Positions 5,437 through 12,495 of a stretch of DNA of 12,495 nucleotides are shown here, piece by piece; the stretch's first letter is position 1; each line of letters starts with the position of its first letter. This DNA is from Desulfobulbaceae bacterium UBA5173. GTDB lineage: Bacteria; Desulfobacterota; Desulfobulbia; Desulfobulbales; Desulfobulbaceae. The position numbers and the translations under genes are program-made. The notes under the pieces are model-generated. The model searched no databases and had not been told where the DNA came from. It saw only the letters and a list, made by a program, of their open reading frames with translations. Location of the stretch: positions 1-12,495 of the forward strand of contig DHWV01000047.1 of NCBI GenBank assembly GCA_002413355.1, given 5' to 3'.

Positions 5437-7116
5437 ATGCTGCTGGAGCTGCGCATCAACGACTTGGCCTTGATCAGCAGTTTGGTGCTCGATTTTTCCG
5501 CTGTCCCCGCCGGGCTGATCGTTTTCACCGGCGAAACCGGCGCAGGCAAGTCCATCATCCTTCAAGCCGTGCATCTGCTGACCGGCGGAAGGGCCTCGGC
5601 ATCCTTAGTCCGCAGCGGCTGCGCGCAGGCTCTTATTGAAGCGTCCTTTGATATCGGCGGATTGCCGGAAATCGCCGCTCTCCTCCATACGCATGGATTG
5701 GACAGCGACGACGACTGCATCCTCCGTCGGGTGGTCAGCGAACAGGGCCGCAGCCGCTTTTTTGTCAATGACCGCCTCGCAACCGCCCGTCTTGCCGCCG
5801 CCCTTGGCGAAATGCTGGTCAATATCGCGGGCCAGCACGACCAGCAACAGCTACTTCGCAGCAGCAGTCATATTGACTTTCTTGACGGCTATGGCGAGTT
5901 GCTGGAGCAGCGGGCGCAGTACGGCCAGCTTTTCACCCAGCGGCAGAAAATTCTTCAGCAGCTCAACAAGCTGCGTGGACAGGAGCAAGACAAGGAGCAG
6001 CGGCGCGCCTTTCTCAGCTTTCAGCTGAAGGAAATTCGTCAATCCGGGCTGGCTCCGGGTGAGGAAGAGCGGTTGATCACAGAACGCGACCTGCTCAAAT
6101 CTTCAACTGCATTGGTAGAATTAGTCGGTAAAAGCCACTACATGCTGCATGGCAAAGTGCGCGAGCAGCTTGCCGTAATTCGCAAAAATATGGAACAGGC
6201 CGCCGGGCTGGATCCGCAGCTAAAGGAGCTGGCGGAGCGAGTCAGTTCGGCCAGTTTTGAGATTGAGGATTTGGAAGGCTGCTTGGAGGCGTACTTGGAA
6301 GCTATGCCGCGTGATCAGGGCCGGATGGACGAAATTGCCGCCCGGCTTGCCCTGCTCCGTCAGCTTCAGCGCAAATACGGGGCGACTATTGAAGACGTGC
6401 TCGCCTTTGCTGAAAGAACCGCCAACGAGCTGCACAGTCTCGACCATTTGGATCAGGAGATTGCCGATCTGGAAAAAGAATTGGCTAAGCTGGAGGCAGA
6501 ATTGCGACGGCAGGCGGCGGAATTGTCAGCACTTCGCAAACAAGCCGGGGAAAAGCTCTCCCAAGCCATGCAGCATGAGCTGGCCTCGCTCAGTTTCAAG
6601 CAGACGTTGTTTGAGGCCGCCGTGCTGGCAGACGAGTCAAATCTTGCCGCCACAGGTTGGGATAAAGTGGAATTTCTTTTCTCTGCCAATCCCGGCGAAC
6701 CGCTCAAGCCCTTGACCGAGGTCGTTTCCGGCGGTGAGCTGTCGCGCCTGATGCTAGCGATGAAATGCCTCTTTGCCCGCCAAGACAAGGTGGAAACAGT
6801 CATTCTCGACGAGATTGACGCAGGCATCGGCGGCGAGGCGGCCAGCGCGGTGGCCCGTAAAATCAGCGAACTATCAGCATCGCATCAGGTTTTCTGCATC
6901 ACCCACCTGCCGCAGATTGCCGCCTGCGGCGATGCGCATTTTTTAGTGGAGAAAGCTGTGGAGGACAGCCGCACCCGCACCGCCATCCGCTGCCTTTCGT
7001 GGTCGGAACGGACGGCGGAGCTGGCCAGAATGCTCGGTGGTGACAATCCGACTGAGCAGACAGTGGCGTTGGCCAAAGAGCTGCTGGAGGGAAGAACGAG
7101 GGCGCAATCCAGCTAA
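5437..7116 (+). CDS. recN: DNA repair protein RecN
   Basis: SMC-like ATPase that acts early in recombinational repair of double-strand breaks. The 559-residue product has normal RecN length and a typical N-terminus (MLLELRINDLALI). Walker A GETGAGKS is at 32-39; a long heptad-rich coiled-coil region spans about 155-380; the ABC signature VVSGGELSRL is at 429-438; Walker B VILDEIDAGIGG at 455-466; and the switch histidine in THLPQIA is His490. All key residues are present and the frame is intact. The start has no Shine-Dalgarno sequence, and a cluster of IS-end repeats ends only 17 bases upstream, so the native promoter and leader may have been displaced. I found no clear LexA box. It converges on the next gene with a 10-base gap. 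Confidence 0.97.
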   Translation: MLLELRINDLALISSLVLDFSAVPAGLIVFTGETGAGKSIILQAVHLLTGGRASASLVRSGCAQALIEASFDIGGLPEIAALLHTHGLDSDDDCILRRVVSEQGRSRFFVNDRLATARLAAALGEMLVNIAGQHDQQQLLRSSSHIDFLDGYGELLEQRAQYGQLFTQRQKILQQLNKLRGQEQDKEQRRAFLSFQLKEIRQSGLAPGEEERLITERDLLKSSTALVELVGKSHYMLHGKVREQLAVIRKNMEQAAGLDPQLKELAERVSSASFEIEDLEGCLEAYLEAMPRDQGRMDEIAARLALLRQLQRKYGATIEDVLAFAERTANELHSLDHLDQEIADLEKELAKLEAELRRQAAELSALRKQAGEKLSQAMQHELASLSFKQTLFEAAVLADESNLAATGWDKVEFLFSANPGEPLKPLTEVVSGGELSRLMLAMKCLFARQDKVETVILDEIDAGIGGEAASAVARKISELSASHQVFCITHLPQIAACGDAHFLVEKAVEDSRTRTAIRCLSWSERTAELARMLGGDNPTEQTVALAKELLEGRTRAQSS

Positions 7117-7126
7117 TGCTGCGCCG

Positions 7127-7825
7127 TCACGTTTCCCCTGTCAAAACGCCCAGTTCGCCCAAGGCGGTGGAGACCAGCAGATACGGTTCGTGATGCAGCA
7201 CGGCTCTGCGTCGTGTTTCTTGCAGCAGCCTATCCAGCGGCCATGATTCTGGATTTTCTTCCGGTGCGGGAAAAAGCTCCGCAACATGGCCCCAAAGATG
7301 CTGAAGGGCATTCTTTAGCCCGCCCGCTGACGGGGGAATCCGCAGCAGTTCGGTGAGCTGTTTGGCCAGCGCAGCAAAATCCGCCTTGCCGGAGGCCGTC
7401 TCCCGGCCAATATGCCTGTACAGCTCGACATTGCGGGCTAAAATTGAATATTTGTGCTGACTCCAGAGCTGCTGGGCATTGCGGGGCAGAGGAATCCGTC
7501 CTGCTTCCCGGTCGGCGTATTTGTTTTTGAGCAGGGCAAACTGCGCGGCTGGTTGATCAATATAGACCGCAGGCCACTCATCGCTGCTGGACAGAAGCGG
7601 CAGTGGTGAGTGTTCCCGATACCCCCGCAAGGCCATTTCAGCAGATAGCTGTCCATGCCGCATGGCCAAGGCACCGACGCAGCCGACCCAGCGCAGGGTT
7701 TCAGGGTGACGGGAGTAGCCTTTTTTGCCATTCACCAGAATGGACACAAGCCCGTGCAGTTCCCGATGCTCGCCGAGCAGGCTCTGTCGGTTGAGATAAC
7801 CGGGGCTGATATCCCAGATTCGCAT
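7127..7825 (-). CDS. Endonuclease V-type pyrimidine-dimer glycosylase fused to DUF1722
   Basis: A 232-residue two-domain protein. Residues 1-75 resemble T4 endonuclease V-type pyrimidine-dimer DNA glycosylases: MRIWDISPGYLNRQSLLGEHREL, where Glu22 and Arg21 align with the catalytic Glu23 and Arg22 of the T4 enzyme, then GKKGYSRHP (33-41) and SAEMALRGY (61-69). Residues about 115-225 resemble DUF1722 (YbgA-like), with LWSQHKYSILARNVELYRHIGR (120-141, quoted in part as the HKYSILAR core) and a C-terminal YLLVSTALGEL. The N-terminus lacks the Thr2 nucleophile of T4; after Met removal Arg2 would be first, so activity is uncertain. A weak ribosome binding site precedes ATG 7825, 27 bases after the AraC-type gene stop, so the two may be co-transcribed. 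No terminator separates it from recN. Domain assignments are by pattern. Confidence 0.75.
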   Translation of the reverse strand: MRIWDISPGYLNRQSLLGEHRELHGLVSILVNGKKGYSRHPETLRWVGCVGALAMRHGQLSAEMALRGYREHSPLPLLSSSDEWPAVYIDQPAAQFALLKNKYADREAGRIPLPRNAQQLWSQHKYSILARNVELYRHIGRETASGKADFAALAKQLTELLRIPPSAGGLKNALQHLWGHVAELFPAPEENPESWPLDRLLQETRRRAVLHHEPYLLVSTALGELGVLTGET

Positions 7826-7852
7826 CTTCTGCGCCTTTTTTTGCTGGCATCT

Positions 7853-8893
7853 TCAGCAGCTCAATTCCCGCCTTGCCTTGGCCGGACTTTTTCCTGTCCA
7901 GCGGCGGAACGCCTTGCAAAAGCCCCGCTCGCTCTCAAAGCCGAGCTTGAAGGCCACATCATCCACGCTGCGCCTGCTGTCGGCCAACAGGCCCATCGCA
8001 TTGACGTGCCGGGCCTCGTCCAGCAGTCTGCTCGCACTGCTGCCTGCGCTGCGCAAACGCCGCTGAAGTCCGCTGACGCTCATTCCCACGCTGCGCGCCA
8101 GTCCCGCCACCGAATAATCCCCCTTTAAGGCATTGCGTAGGACAGCTTTCCGTATTTCAGCCAAGCCGTCGCCGCTTGAAGGATCTAGCTCCTGCCGAAG
8201 CCGCTTCAGCCGCAGTTCCAACGTGCCCCGCAGTTCCGGCCGACCTTTGCCGTTGAGCCGCTCCAAGCAGCTACTGTCGAAAATCATGGCATTATATTTG
8301 GCCTTAAACGACACCGGAGCTTTGAAAAAATCTTCATACGCGGCAACAGGGCCGGTTGCACTGTGGCTGAACTGCACTCGGAGCAGCGCGTCCCCGCCGA
8401 AGCACTCCTGGGTGATCCGCGTTCCCATGCAGAGGCCCACTTCCGCGCCGATGCCACCGTCCACCCGGCTCAACGGCTGATGGGTGCGAAGAATTGTCTC
8501 TGTCTTCCCCCAGTCAATCACCTTCATCTCCAGCCGGTCGCCCAGCAGGTCGCAGTTTGCCTCGAACAACTCCAGCATCGTGCGCAGATCCGGAGCGCGC
8601 CGCAGCAGCTGGCCCGGTGCGCCCAGATAGCAGAGGGGCGCGGTGCGGGCCATTTCCAAGGCTACGTTCCGGCCTGGAAAGGTCTCGGTCAGCATTCGGA
8701 AGAATTTTTCAAAGAACGCCTCAGGCAGATAGGTGTCCGGGTTCATCAGCACGGAAGGGGCAATGCCGGTTTCGTTGCTGATTCTTTCAACCGACAGGCC
8801 AAGATAGGCGGCGTAAAACACAGCGACGCTGCCCATGCTGCTGATGATGCGGCATGACCGGCCTTTCGCTTCAGGTTCGTTGCAAGAGGACAT
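7853..8893 (-). CDS. AraC family transcriptional regulator
   Basis: A 346-residue regulator starting at ATG 8893, preceded by AAGGTG; the frame extends 58 codons upstream, but that stretch has no family resemblance and would overlap promoter DNA. The C-terminal part (about 255-340) holds two helix-turn-helix units: SVAGLARSVGMSVSGLQRRL and VDDVAFKLGFESERGFCKAF followed by WTGKSPAKARREL, the AraC signature. The N-terminal 240 residues match the arabinose-binding-like domain (PF12625 type) of OruR/ArgR-like activators of about 340 residues: GSVAVFYAAYLGLS, and VALEMARTAPLCYLG. The inducer is unknown. It is divergent from the SulP transporter gene across 449 bases, making that gene a plausible target. 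Confidence 0.9.
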   Translation of the reverse strand: MSSCNEPEAKGRSCRIISSMGSVAVFYAAYLGLSVERISNETGIAPSVLMNPDTYLPEAFFEKFFRMLTETFPGRNVALEMARTAPLCYLGAPGQLLRRAPDLRTMLELFEANCDLLGDRLEMKVIDWGKTETILRTHQPLSRVDGGIGAEVGLCMGTRITQECFGGDALLRVQFSHSATGPVAAYEDFFKAPVSFKAKYNAMIFDSSCLERLNGKGRPELRGTLELRLKRLRQELDPSSGDGLAEIRKAVLRNALKGDYSVAGLARSVGMSVSGLQRRLRSAGSSASRLLDEARHVNAMGLLADSRRSVDDVAFKLGFESERGFCKAFRRWTGKSPAKARRELSC

Positions 8894-9342
8894 GGTGTTC
8901 ACCTTGAATGAAAAAAATCCTGTATATTGCGCCATAAAAACTGCATCAGCTATCATGACCAGCAATGCGCTGTCAATATGTCCTGTCTCATTGAAAAGGT
9001 CGCTTGGAGAGAACGTAACAGAAAAATGCGAAATTGTCCAGCGTTGGCAAGAGATTGAACGCGGCATTGCGCCGCTGATTTTTGTCGGACAAACATCAAT
9101 GCTGTGCCGTCATCCCAAACGTAGGCAAATCCTTTCCAGTCACAACACAGCACCAGTCACCAAAGGCGGCTCATTCCAGCCAAGGCAGTTTCCTGTTTCC
9201 CTTTTTCCGCTGCAAAATTTTCTTGCTGATTTACTCTTTACACAGCAGAAAACCGCGCTATATTTCACAACCTTTCAGCATGATCACAGCAACGGACAGG
9301 GCATGTCGTCCCGCCCGCCCGAAATTCAGCAGAAAGGGAAAC
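8894..9342. other. Divergent regulator/transporter intergenic region
   Basis: About 450 bases without a convincing gene. It must hold the promoters of the AraC-type gene (minus; TTGACA is readable at 8976-8971 without a good -10) and of the transporter (plus). A 5-bp GC stem, GCGGC/GCCGC at 9061-9075, followed by TGATTTTT looks like a weak terminator on the plus strand, but no upstream gene explains it. Confidence 0.5.
9237..9264 (+). promoter_or_regulatory. Candidate sigma-70 promoter of the SulP gene
   Basis: TTTACA (9237-9242) and TATATT (9259-9264) with a 16-base spacer, about 80 bases before the start codon. Both hexamers are near consensus; unverified. Confidence 0.4.
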
Positions 9343-11031
9343 ATGTTCTCAGCCTTCGCACGCACCGTCACAAGCAGACCCACTGCCGCCAGCATTCAGG
9401 CGGACATTCTCTCTGGCCTGACCATCGGTATTGTCGCCCTGCCGCTTTCGATGGCCTTCGCCATTGCCAGCGGAGTGGCCCCGCAGCACGGCCTCTACAC
9501 GGCCATTGTCGCGGGCATTGTCATTTCTTTGACTGGCGGTTCGACCATCAATGTTTCCGGCCCGACCGCCGCCTTTGTGGTGGTGCTGCTGCCCATCGTG
9601 CAAAAGTTCGGCTTGGGTGGACTGCTGGTGAGCGGGATGATGGCCGGCTTGATTCTGATCGGCATGGGCATTGCGAAGCTCGGCAAGCTGATTGAGGTGG
9701 TGCCGTATCCGGTCACGGTCGGCTTCACCTCTGGCATCGCCGTGATTATCGCCACCTTTCAGATTAAAGATTTCTTTGGCCTGACGGTTGAGAAGGTGGA
9801 AGGTCATTACATAGAACAGGTTGGTGCAATCATCCGCGCTGTTCCCACCTTCACGCTGATTGATTTCCTTATCGGTCTGTTGACCCTGGCCGTGCTGATT
9901 GTTTGGCCGAGATTCCGCTCACGAATTCCCGGCCATTTGGTGGCGGTGATTCTCGGCTCTTTCACCGCGTGGGCGGCAGGGAAAATCAGCCCAAGTTGCA
10001 CCGCCGCGACCATCGGCAGCCGCTTTCATTTCGAACTGAACGGTGTTTCCGGCAGCGGCATCCCGCCCTTTCTGCCCAGCATTAACTGGCCGTGGAACCT
10101 GCCCGGCGCGGACGGCCAACCGGTCGGTCTGAGCTGGGAGATGATTCACACTCTGTTTCCGTCCGCCATCGCTATTGCCGTGCTGGCCGCAATCACCTCG
10201 CTGCTTTGTTCGGTGATTGCCGACGGCCTGAGCGGCCACAAGCATGATTCCAACGACGAGCTGATCGGCCAAGGCATCGGCAACCTGATCGCGCCGTTCT
10301 TCGGCGGCATCCCGGCAACCGCCGCCATTGCCCGCACTGCAACCAACATCAAAGCGGGCGGACGGACACCGCTGGCTTCGATTGTTCACAGCATTTTTGT
10401 TCTGCTCTCCATCCTACTGATCACGCCGCTGCTGTCGTATATCCCGATGGCCTCAATGGCCGCCCTACTGTTCATGGTGGCGTGGAACATGAGCGAGGCC
10501 AAGCACTTCATCCGAACGGTCAAGATCGCGCCGGGCAGCGATGTCGCCGTACTGCTGATCTGCTTCTCGCTGACCGTGCTCTTCGACATGGCAATTGCCG
10601 TGGGCGTGGGCATGAGCCTCGCTTCTGTCCTCTTTATTCAGCGGAGCATCAGCCTGACCACGGCCACCAAAGTTGATAGCCGCGAGGCTGTCGACGGCCT
10701 GCCGCCGTCCATTGCCATTTACGACATCAACGGGCCGCTGTTTTTTGGCTCGGCGCAAAAATCTATGAAGAATATCACCTCAGTCAGTCCAGAAGTGCGC
10801 GTGGTCATTCTTGATATGACCAAGGTGAACATGATTGACATGAGCGCGATTGTGGCAATGGAATCCATCAGCAGGAATCTGGAGAACAACGGCGTGGGGC
10901 TGGTGATCAACAATCTGCAAGCCCGGATGCTGCTCAAGCTGCGCAAGGCCGGACTGCGCAAGCACAACGGGAAAGTGGAGTTCTCGCGCACGCTGGAAGA
11001 GGGCATTGAGAAGGCGAAGGAGATGCTGTAA
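9343..11031 (+). CDS. dauA: DauA-like SulP family anion/C4-dicarboxylate transporter
   Basis: A 562-residue inner-membrane transporter with C-terminal STAS domain, almost the length of E. coli DauA (559), an uptake system for C4-dicarboxylates at acidic pH. Start ATG 9343 follows AAAGGG; the frame is open further upstream but lacks family resemblance there. Diagnostic blocks shared with DauA are GIVALPLSMAFAIASGVAPQ (29-48), LTGGSTINVSGPTAAFVV (about 65-82), the later IAPFFGGIPATAAIARTATN, VAWNMSEA and LTVLFDMAIAVGVGMSLASVLF. The STAS domain covers about 455-560, with LDMTKVNMIDMSAI and Ser501 at the usual anti-sigma-antagonist serine position. Some SulP proteins carry sulphate or bicarbonate (BicA), so the substrate is not certain. 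Divergent from the AraC-type regulator. SulP family is certain, DauA subgroup likely. Confidence 0.88.
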   Translation: MFSAFARTVTSRPTAASIQADILSGLTIGIVALPLSMAFAIASGVAPQHGLYTAIVAGIVISLTGGSTINVSGPTAAFVVVLLPIVQKFGLGGLLVSGMMAGLILIGMGIAKLGKLIEVVPYPVTVGFTSGIAVIIATFQIKDFFGLTVEKVEGHYIEQVGAIIRAVPTFTLIDFLIGLLTLAVLIVWPRFRSRIPGHLVAVILGSFTAWAAGKISPSCTAATIGSRFHFELNGVSGSGIPPFLPSINWPWNLPGADGQPVGLSWEMIHTLFPSAIAIAVLAAITSLLCSVIADGLSGHKHDSNDELIGQGIGNLIAPFFGGIPATAAIARTATNIKAGGRTPLASIVHSIFVLLSILLITPLLSYIPMASMAALLFMVAWNMSEAKHFIRTVKIAPGSDVAVLLICFSLTVLFDMAIAVGVGMSLASVLFIQRSISLTTATKVDSREAVDGLPPSIAIYDINGPLFFGSAQKSMKNITSVSPEVRVVILDMTKVNMIDMSAIVAMESISRNLENNGVGLVINNLQARMLLKLRKAGLRKHNGKVEFSRTLEEGIEKAKEML

Positions 11032-11063
11032 AATTTTGCGGTCTCCGTGTGGGTGAGAAAAAC

Positions 11064-11985
11064 ACCCATGCGATCAATATAGCTGAAGTAGCTGAAAAAT
11101 CCATATTTCCCCGCATGTGGTATATTTCTGCTATCAAGCATGAATATAACCGCATACGGAGGAAAACATGGAACTCAAGATTACAGCATTTTATTGTTTA
11201 TGCGATGACTTTTTAATTTCCGAGGGCTGGCGCGATACCCCGCAGAGTACGACATGAGCACGGCTGAGATCATGACCGCCGCGTTAACTGCTGCCATCTT
11301 TTTTTGGCTGTTATGAAAAAAGCCGCAAATTTCTCGAACAGCATCGATATCCTCCTGCGATGCTGTCAGGAAGTCAGTTTATCCGCCGCCTGAACCAAAT
11401 CCCTAAATCCGTCTGGCGCGGACTGATGAAGCAACTTGCCGTACCGTTTGATGCGTCAGATTCGTTAAGAATTTACCTTGCGGACAGTTTTTCTGTTCCC
11501 GTTTGCCAAAATATTCGCATAAAACGGTGTACAATTTATCAGGATGAATCGTTCCGTCCAAGTCGTAAGCAGTATTTTTACGGACTCAAAGTTCACGCGC
11601 TTATGACTGAATCAGGAATTCCTGTAGAAATATTTTTATCTCCAGTATCATATGCCGACGTGAACGCTCTTTATGACTTTTGTTTTCCAGTTAACGCTGG
11701 AAGTGTAATTTATGGAGACAGGGCATATAGCGCGTATACAATTAAAGATGAGCTTGAGCGTTCAAACGTCTCCCTTAATCCTGTCAAAAAGAAAATATGA
11801 GTCATTTGTAGAATCAGGAATTAAATTCATCCGAAAGCGCATCGAATCGGCATTCAGTGTGATTAGTCAAAGACTTCCGGCTCATATTCATGCTGTCACC
11901 TCCCGTGGCTTTGAATTGAAGATCTTTTTTTTCATTCTCGCTTGCGGTATTGAAAAAAAACAATGAGATAGTTCACGACTTGGGT
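11064..11985 (+). mobile_element. IS982-family insertion sequence, degenerate
   Basis: The limits are inferred from imperfect terminal inverted repeats: ACCCATGCGATCAATAT at the left (from 11064) and, read on the minus strand, ACCCAAGTCGTGAACTAT at the right (11985 down to 11968). About 920 bases between them carry one frameshifted IS982-type transposase gene. The left end overlaps a TGGGTG/CACCCA hairpin (11050-11068) just after the transporter gene. No target duplication is recognisable. Exact ends are uncertain by several bases. Confidence 0.6.
11168..11965 (+). pseudogene. IS982-family transposase, three frame breaks
   Basis: The gene starts at ATG 11168 after a good GGAGGA and reads MELKITAFYCLCDDFLI, a typical start for this transposase. 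It then changes frame near 11245 (continuing MSTAEIMTAAL from 11254), again at a run of seven T (11299-11305) into EKSRKFLEQHRYPPAMLSGS, and a third time near 11790 inside an A-rich stretch, ending with the ESFVESGIKFIRKRIESAF part and stop at 11963-11965. Catalytic residues are all still encoded: Asp in LADSF (11483), Asp in YGDRAYSAY (11717) and Glu in RKRIESAF (11844). The first two shifts cancel, so the central frame resumes. Three indels make a working product unlikely unless frameshifting or slippage restores it; a recently decayed copy is the simplest reading. Confidence 0.85.
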
Positions 11986-12275
11986 TGTATTTACAGGAAC
12001 GCGGCGGAATTGACCTCCGCGAGGCGTTCATTGCCGGTAGCTTTGTTTCCGCAAAAAAAAGGGGCGATGCAGTCGGGTGGACAAAACGGGGCAAAGGGAG
12101 CAGGATCATGGCAGTTGCGGACGCTTCCGGTCTTCCTGTCGCCGCCTGCCCCTTGCAAGTGCCTTCGCCTCATGAAGTACAGCTGGCGGAAACGGCACTT
12201 GACAGCCTTTTCATTGCCGGAAAGCCTGAAAAAAACTCATTGGCGACAAAGCCGATAGCCAAAGCGACATAATTT
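11986..12275 (+). pseudogene. IS5-family transposase fragment
   Basis: The piece reads QERGGIDLREAFIAGSF, then KRGDAVGWTKRGKGSRIMAV and SPHEVQLAETALDSLF, the central DDE region of IS5-family transposases (compare the FIDGSF, KTKRGKGTK and SPHEV motifs of intact relatives). The 5' part is missing: homology begins directly at the inferred right end of the IS982 element. The usual catalytic Asp of FIDGSF is Ala here (near 12030). After GKPEK a seven-A run (12229-12235) breaks the frame; one extra A would restore KLIGDKA. The rest of the gene is absent before another element begins near 12295. Clearly a dead remnant. Confidence 0.8.
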
Positions 12276-12294
12276 GAACCATCGTATCTGTCAT

Positions 12295-12495
12295 TAGACC
12301 TCTTGCATAAGTTGTGTTCCGTATGGCAATAGATTTATTGCATAAGTTACTTGCTAACAATTTTTAACTCCATGTTATGGACGGCGGCGATTAAACTGAA
12401 GCGAATCCCGAAACGCTTTCTTCTGATCGTTCGTGCAAAATGCGGAACACTTTGAGTCTGCGGAAGATATGTTCAATCAGGATGCGTTTCCGAGA
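12295..12495 (-). mobile_element. End of a second IS5-like element, continues beyond window
   Basis: AGACCTCTTGCATAAGTT at 12296-12313 looks like a terminal repeat of an IS5-type element whose transposase ends at 12347 on the minus strand. TTGCATAAGTT occurs twice, at 12303-12313 and 12338-12348, 35 bases apart; the second copy includes the transposase stop codon. The other end lies outside the window, so the boundary is provisional. Confidence 0.6.
12347..12495 (-). pseudogene. IS5-like transposase C-terminus, frameshifted and partial
   Basis: From the right edge the minus strand reads RKRILIEHIFRRLKVFRIL, the conserved C-terminal block with the catalytic Glu of IS5-family transposases, followed by HER. 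The continuation RRKRFGIRFSLIAAVHNMEL and the stop at 12347-12349 are in another frame; the break lies near 12424-12430, and a single extra base there would give the family's ERYRRKRFG. The N-terminal part is outside the window. It differs from the fragment at 11986-12275 in orientation, and the two could derive from related elements. Confidence 0.75.

Noticed and set aside
8894..9067. N-terminal extension of the AraC-type regulator to 9067
   Set aside because: The extra 58 codons have no family resemblance, while ATG 8893 has a good ribosome binding site and gives the usual length.
9061..9082. Terminator at GCGGC/GCCGC followed by T-run
   Set aside because: The stem is only five pairs and there is no upstream plus-strand gene to terminate; noted only as a weak structure.
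11050..11068. Rho-independent terminator of the SulP gene
   Set aside because: The TGGGTG/CACCCA stem has no following T-run and seems to include the left end of the IS982 element.

Overview
The window (about 12.5 kb, no rRNA or tRNA seen) looks like chromosomal DNA of a Gram-negative, nitrogen-fixing bacterium. The support is two sigma-54 type promoters, an ammonium transporter, and an operon of nitrogen-fixation-associated proteins (a NifB-like protein with a NifX-type domain, a thioredoxin-fold [2Fe-2S] ferredoxin, Nif11). The mixture would suit a deltaproteobacterium / Desulfobacterota member, but that placement is a guess.

Layout. (1) 1-659, minus: 5' part of an Amt ammonium transporter, cut by the window edge, with a sigma-54 promoter at 756-772. 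(2) 1066-1902, plus: exported delta-class carbonic anhydrase with a sigma-70-like promoter upstream. (3) 1925-1965: strong bidirectional terminator between convergent units. (4) 4884 to 1990, minus: a tight six-gene operon: NifB-like protein without its cluster cysteines, 2Fe-2S ferredoxin, GNAT acetyltransferase, HEPN protein, unknown 99-residue protein, Nif11 protein. It follows a consensus sigma-54 promoter (4939-4954), a possible NifA upstream site (5034-5049), and a hairpin that would sit almost at the 5' end of the mRNA. (5) 5246-5420: a cluster of IS-end-like inverted and direct repeats, including a roughly 150-bp MITE-like unit just before recN. (6) 5437-7116, plus: recN, intact. (7) Minus: an endonuclease V-like / DUF1722 fusion (7127-7825), preceded by an AraC-type regulator (7853-8893). 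(8) 9343-11031, plus: DauA-like SulP transporter, divergent from the regulator. (9) About 11064 to the right edge: an insertion-sequence graveyard with a frameshifted IS982-family element, an internal fragment of an IS5-family transposase, and the 3' end of another IS5-like transposase on the minus strand, also frameshifted.

How the parts fit. The Amt gene and the six-gene operon both carry -24/-12 promoters, so both are likely induced under nitrogen limitation or nitrogen-fixing conditions. The central novelty candidate is the operon: a radical-SAM-derived NifB-like protein that has lost the CxxxCxxC motif and the linker cysteines but kept its NifX-like cofactor-binding domain, co-transcribed with a ferredoxin and four small proteins whose combination I do not recognise as a described system. 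The rest is DNA repair (recN, glycosylase), anion or dicarboxylate transport with a probable local regulator, and mobile-element debris.
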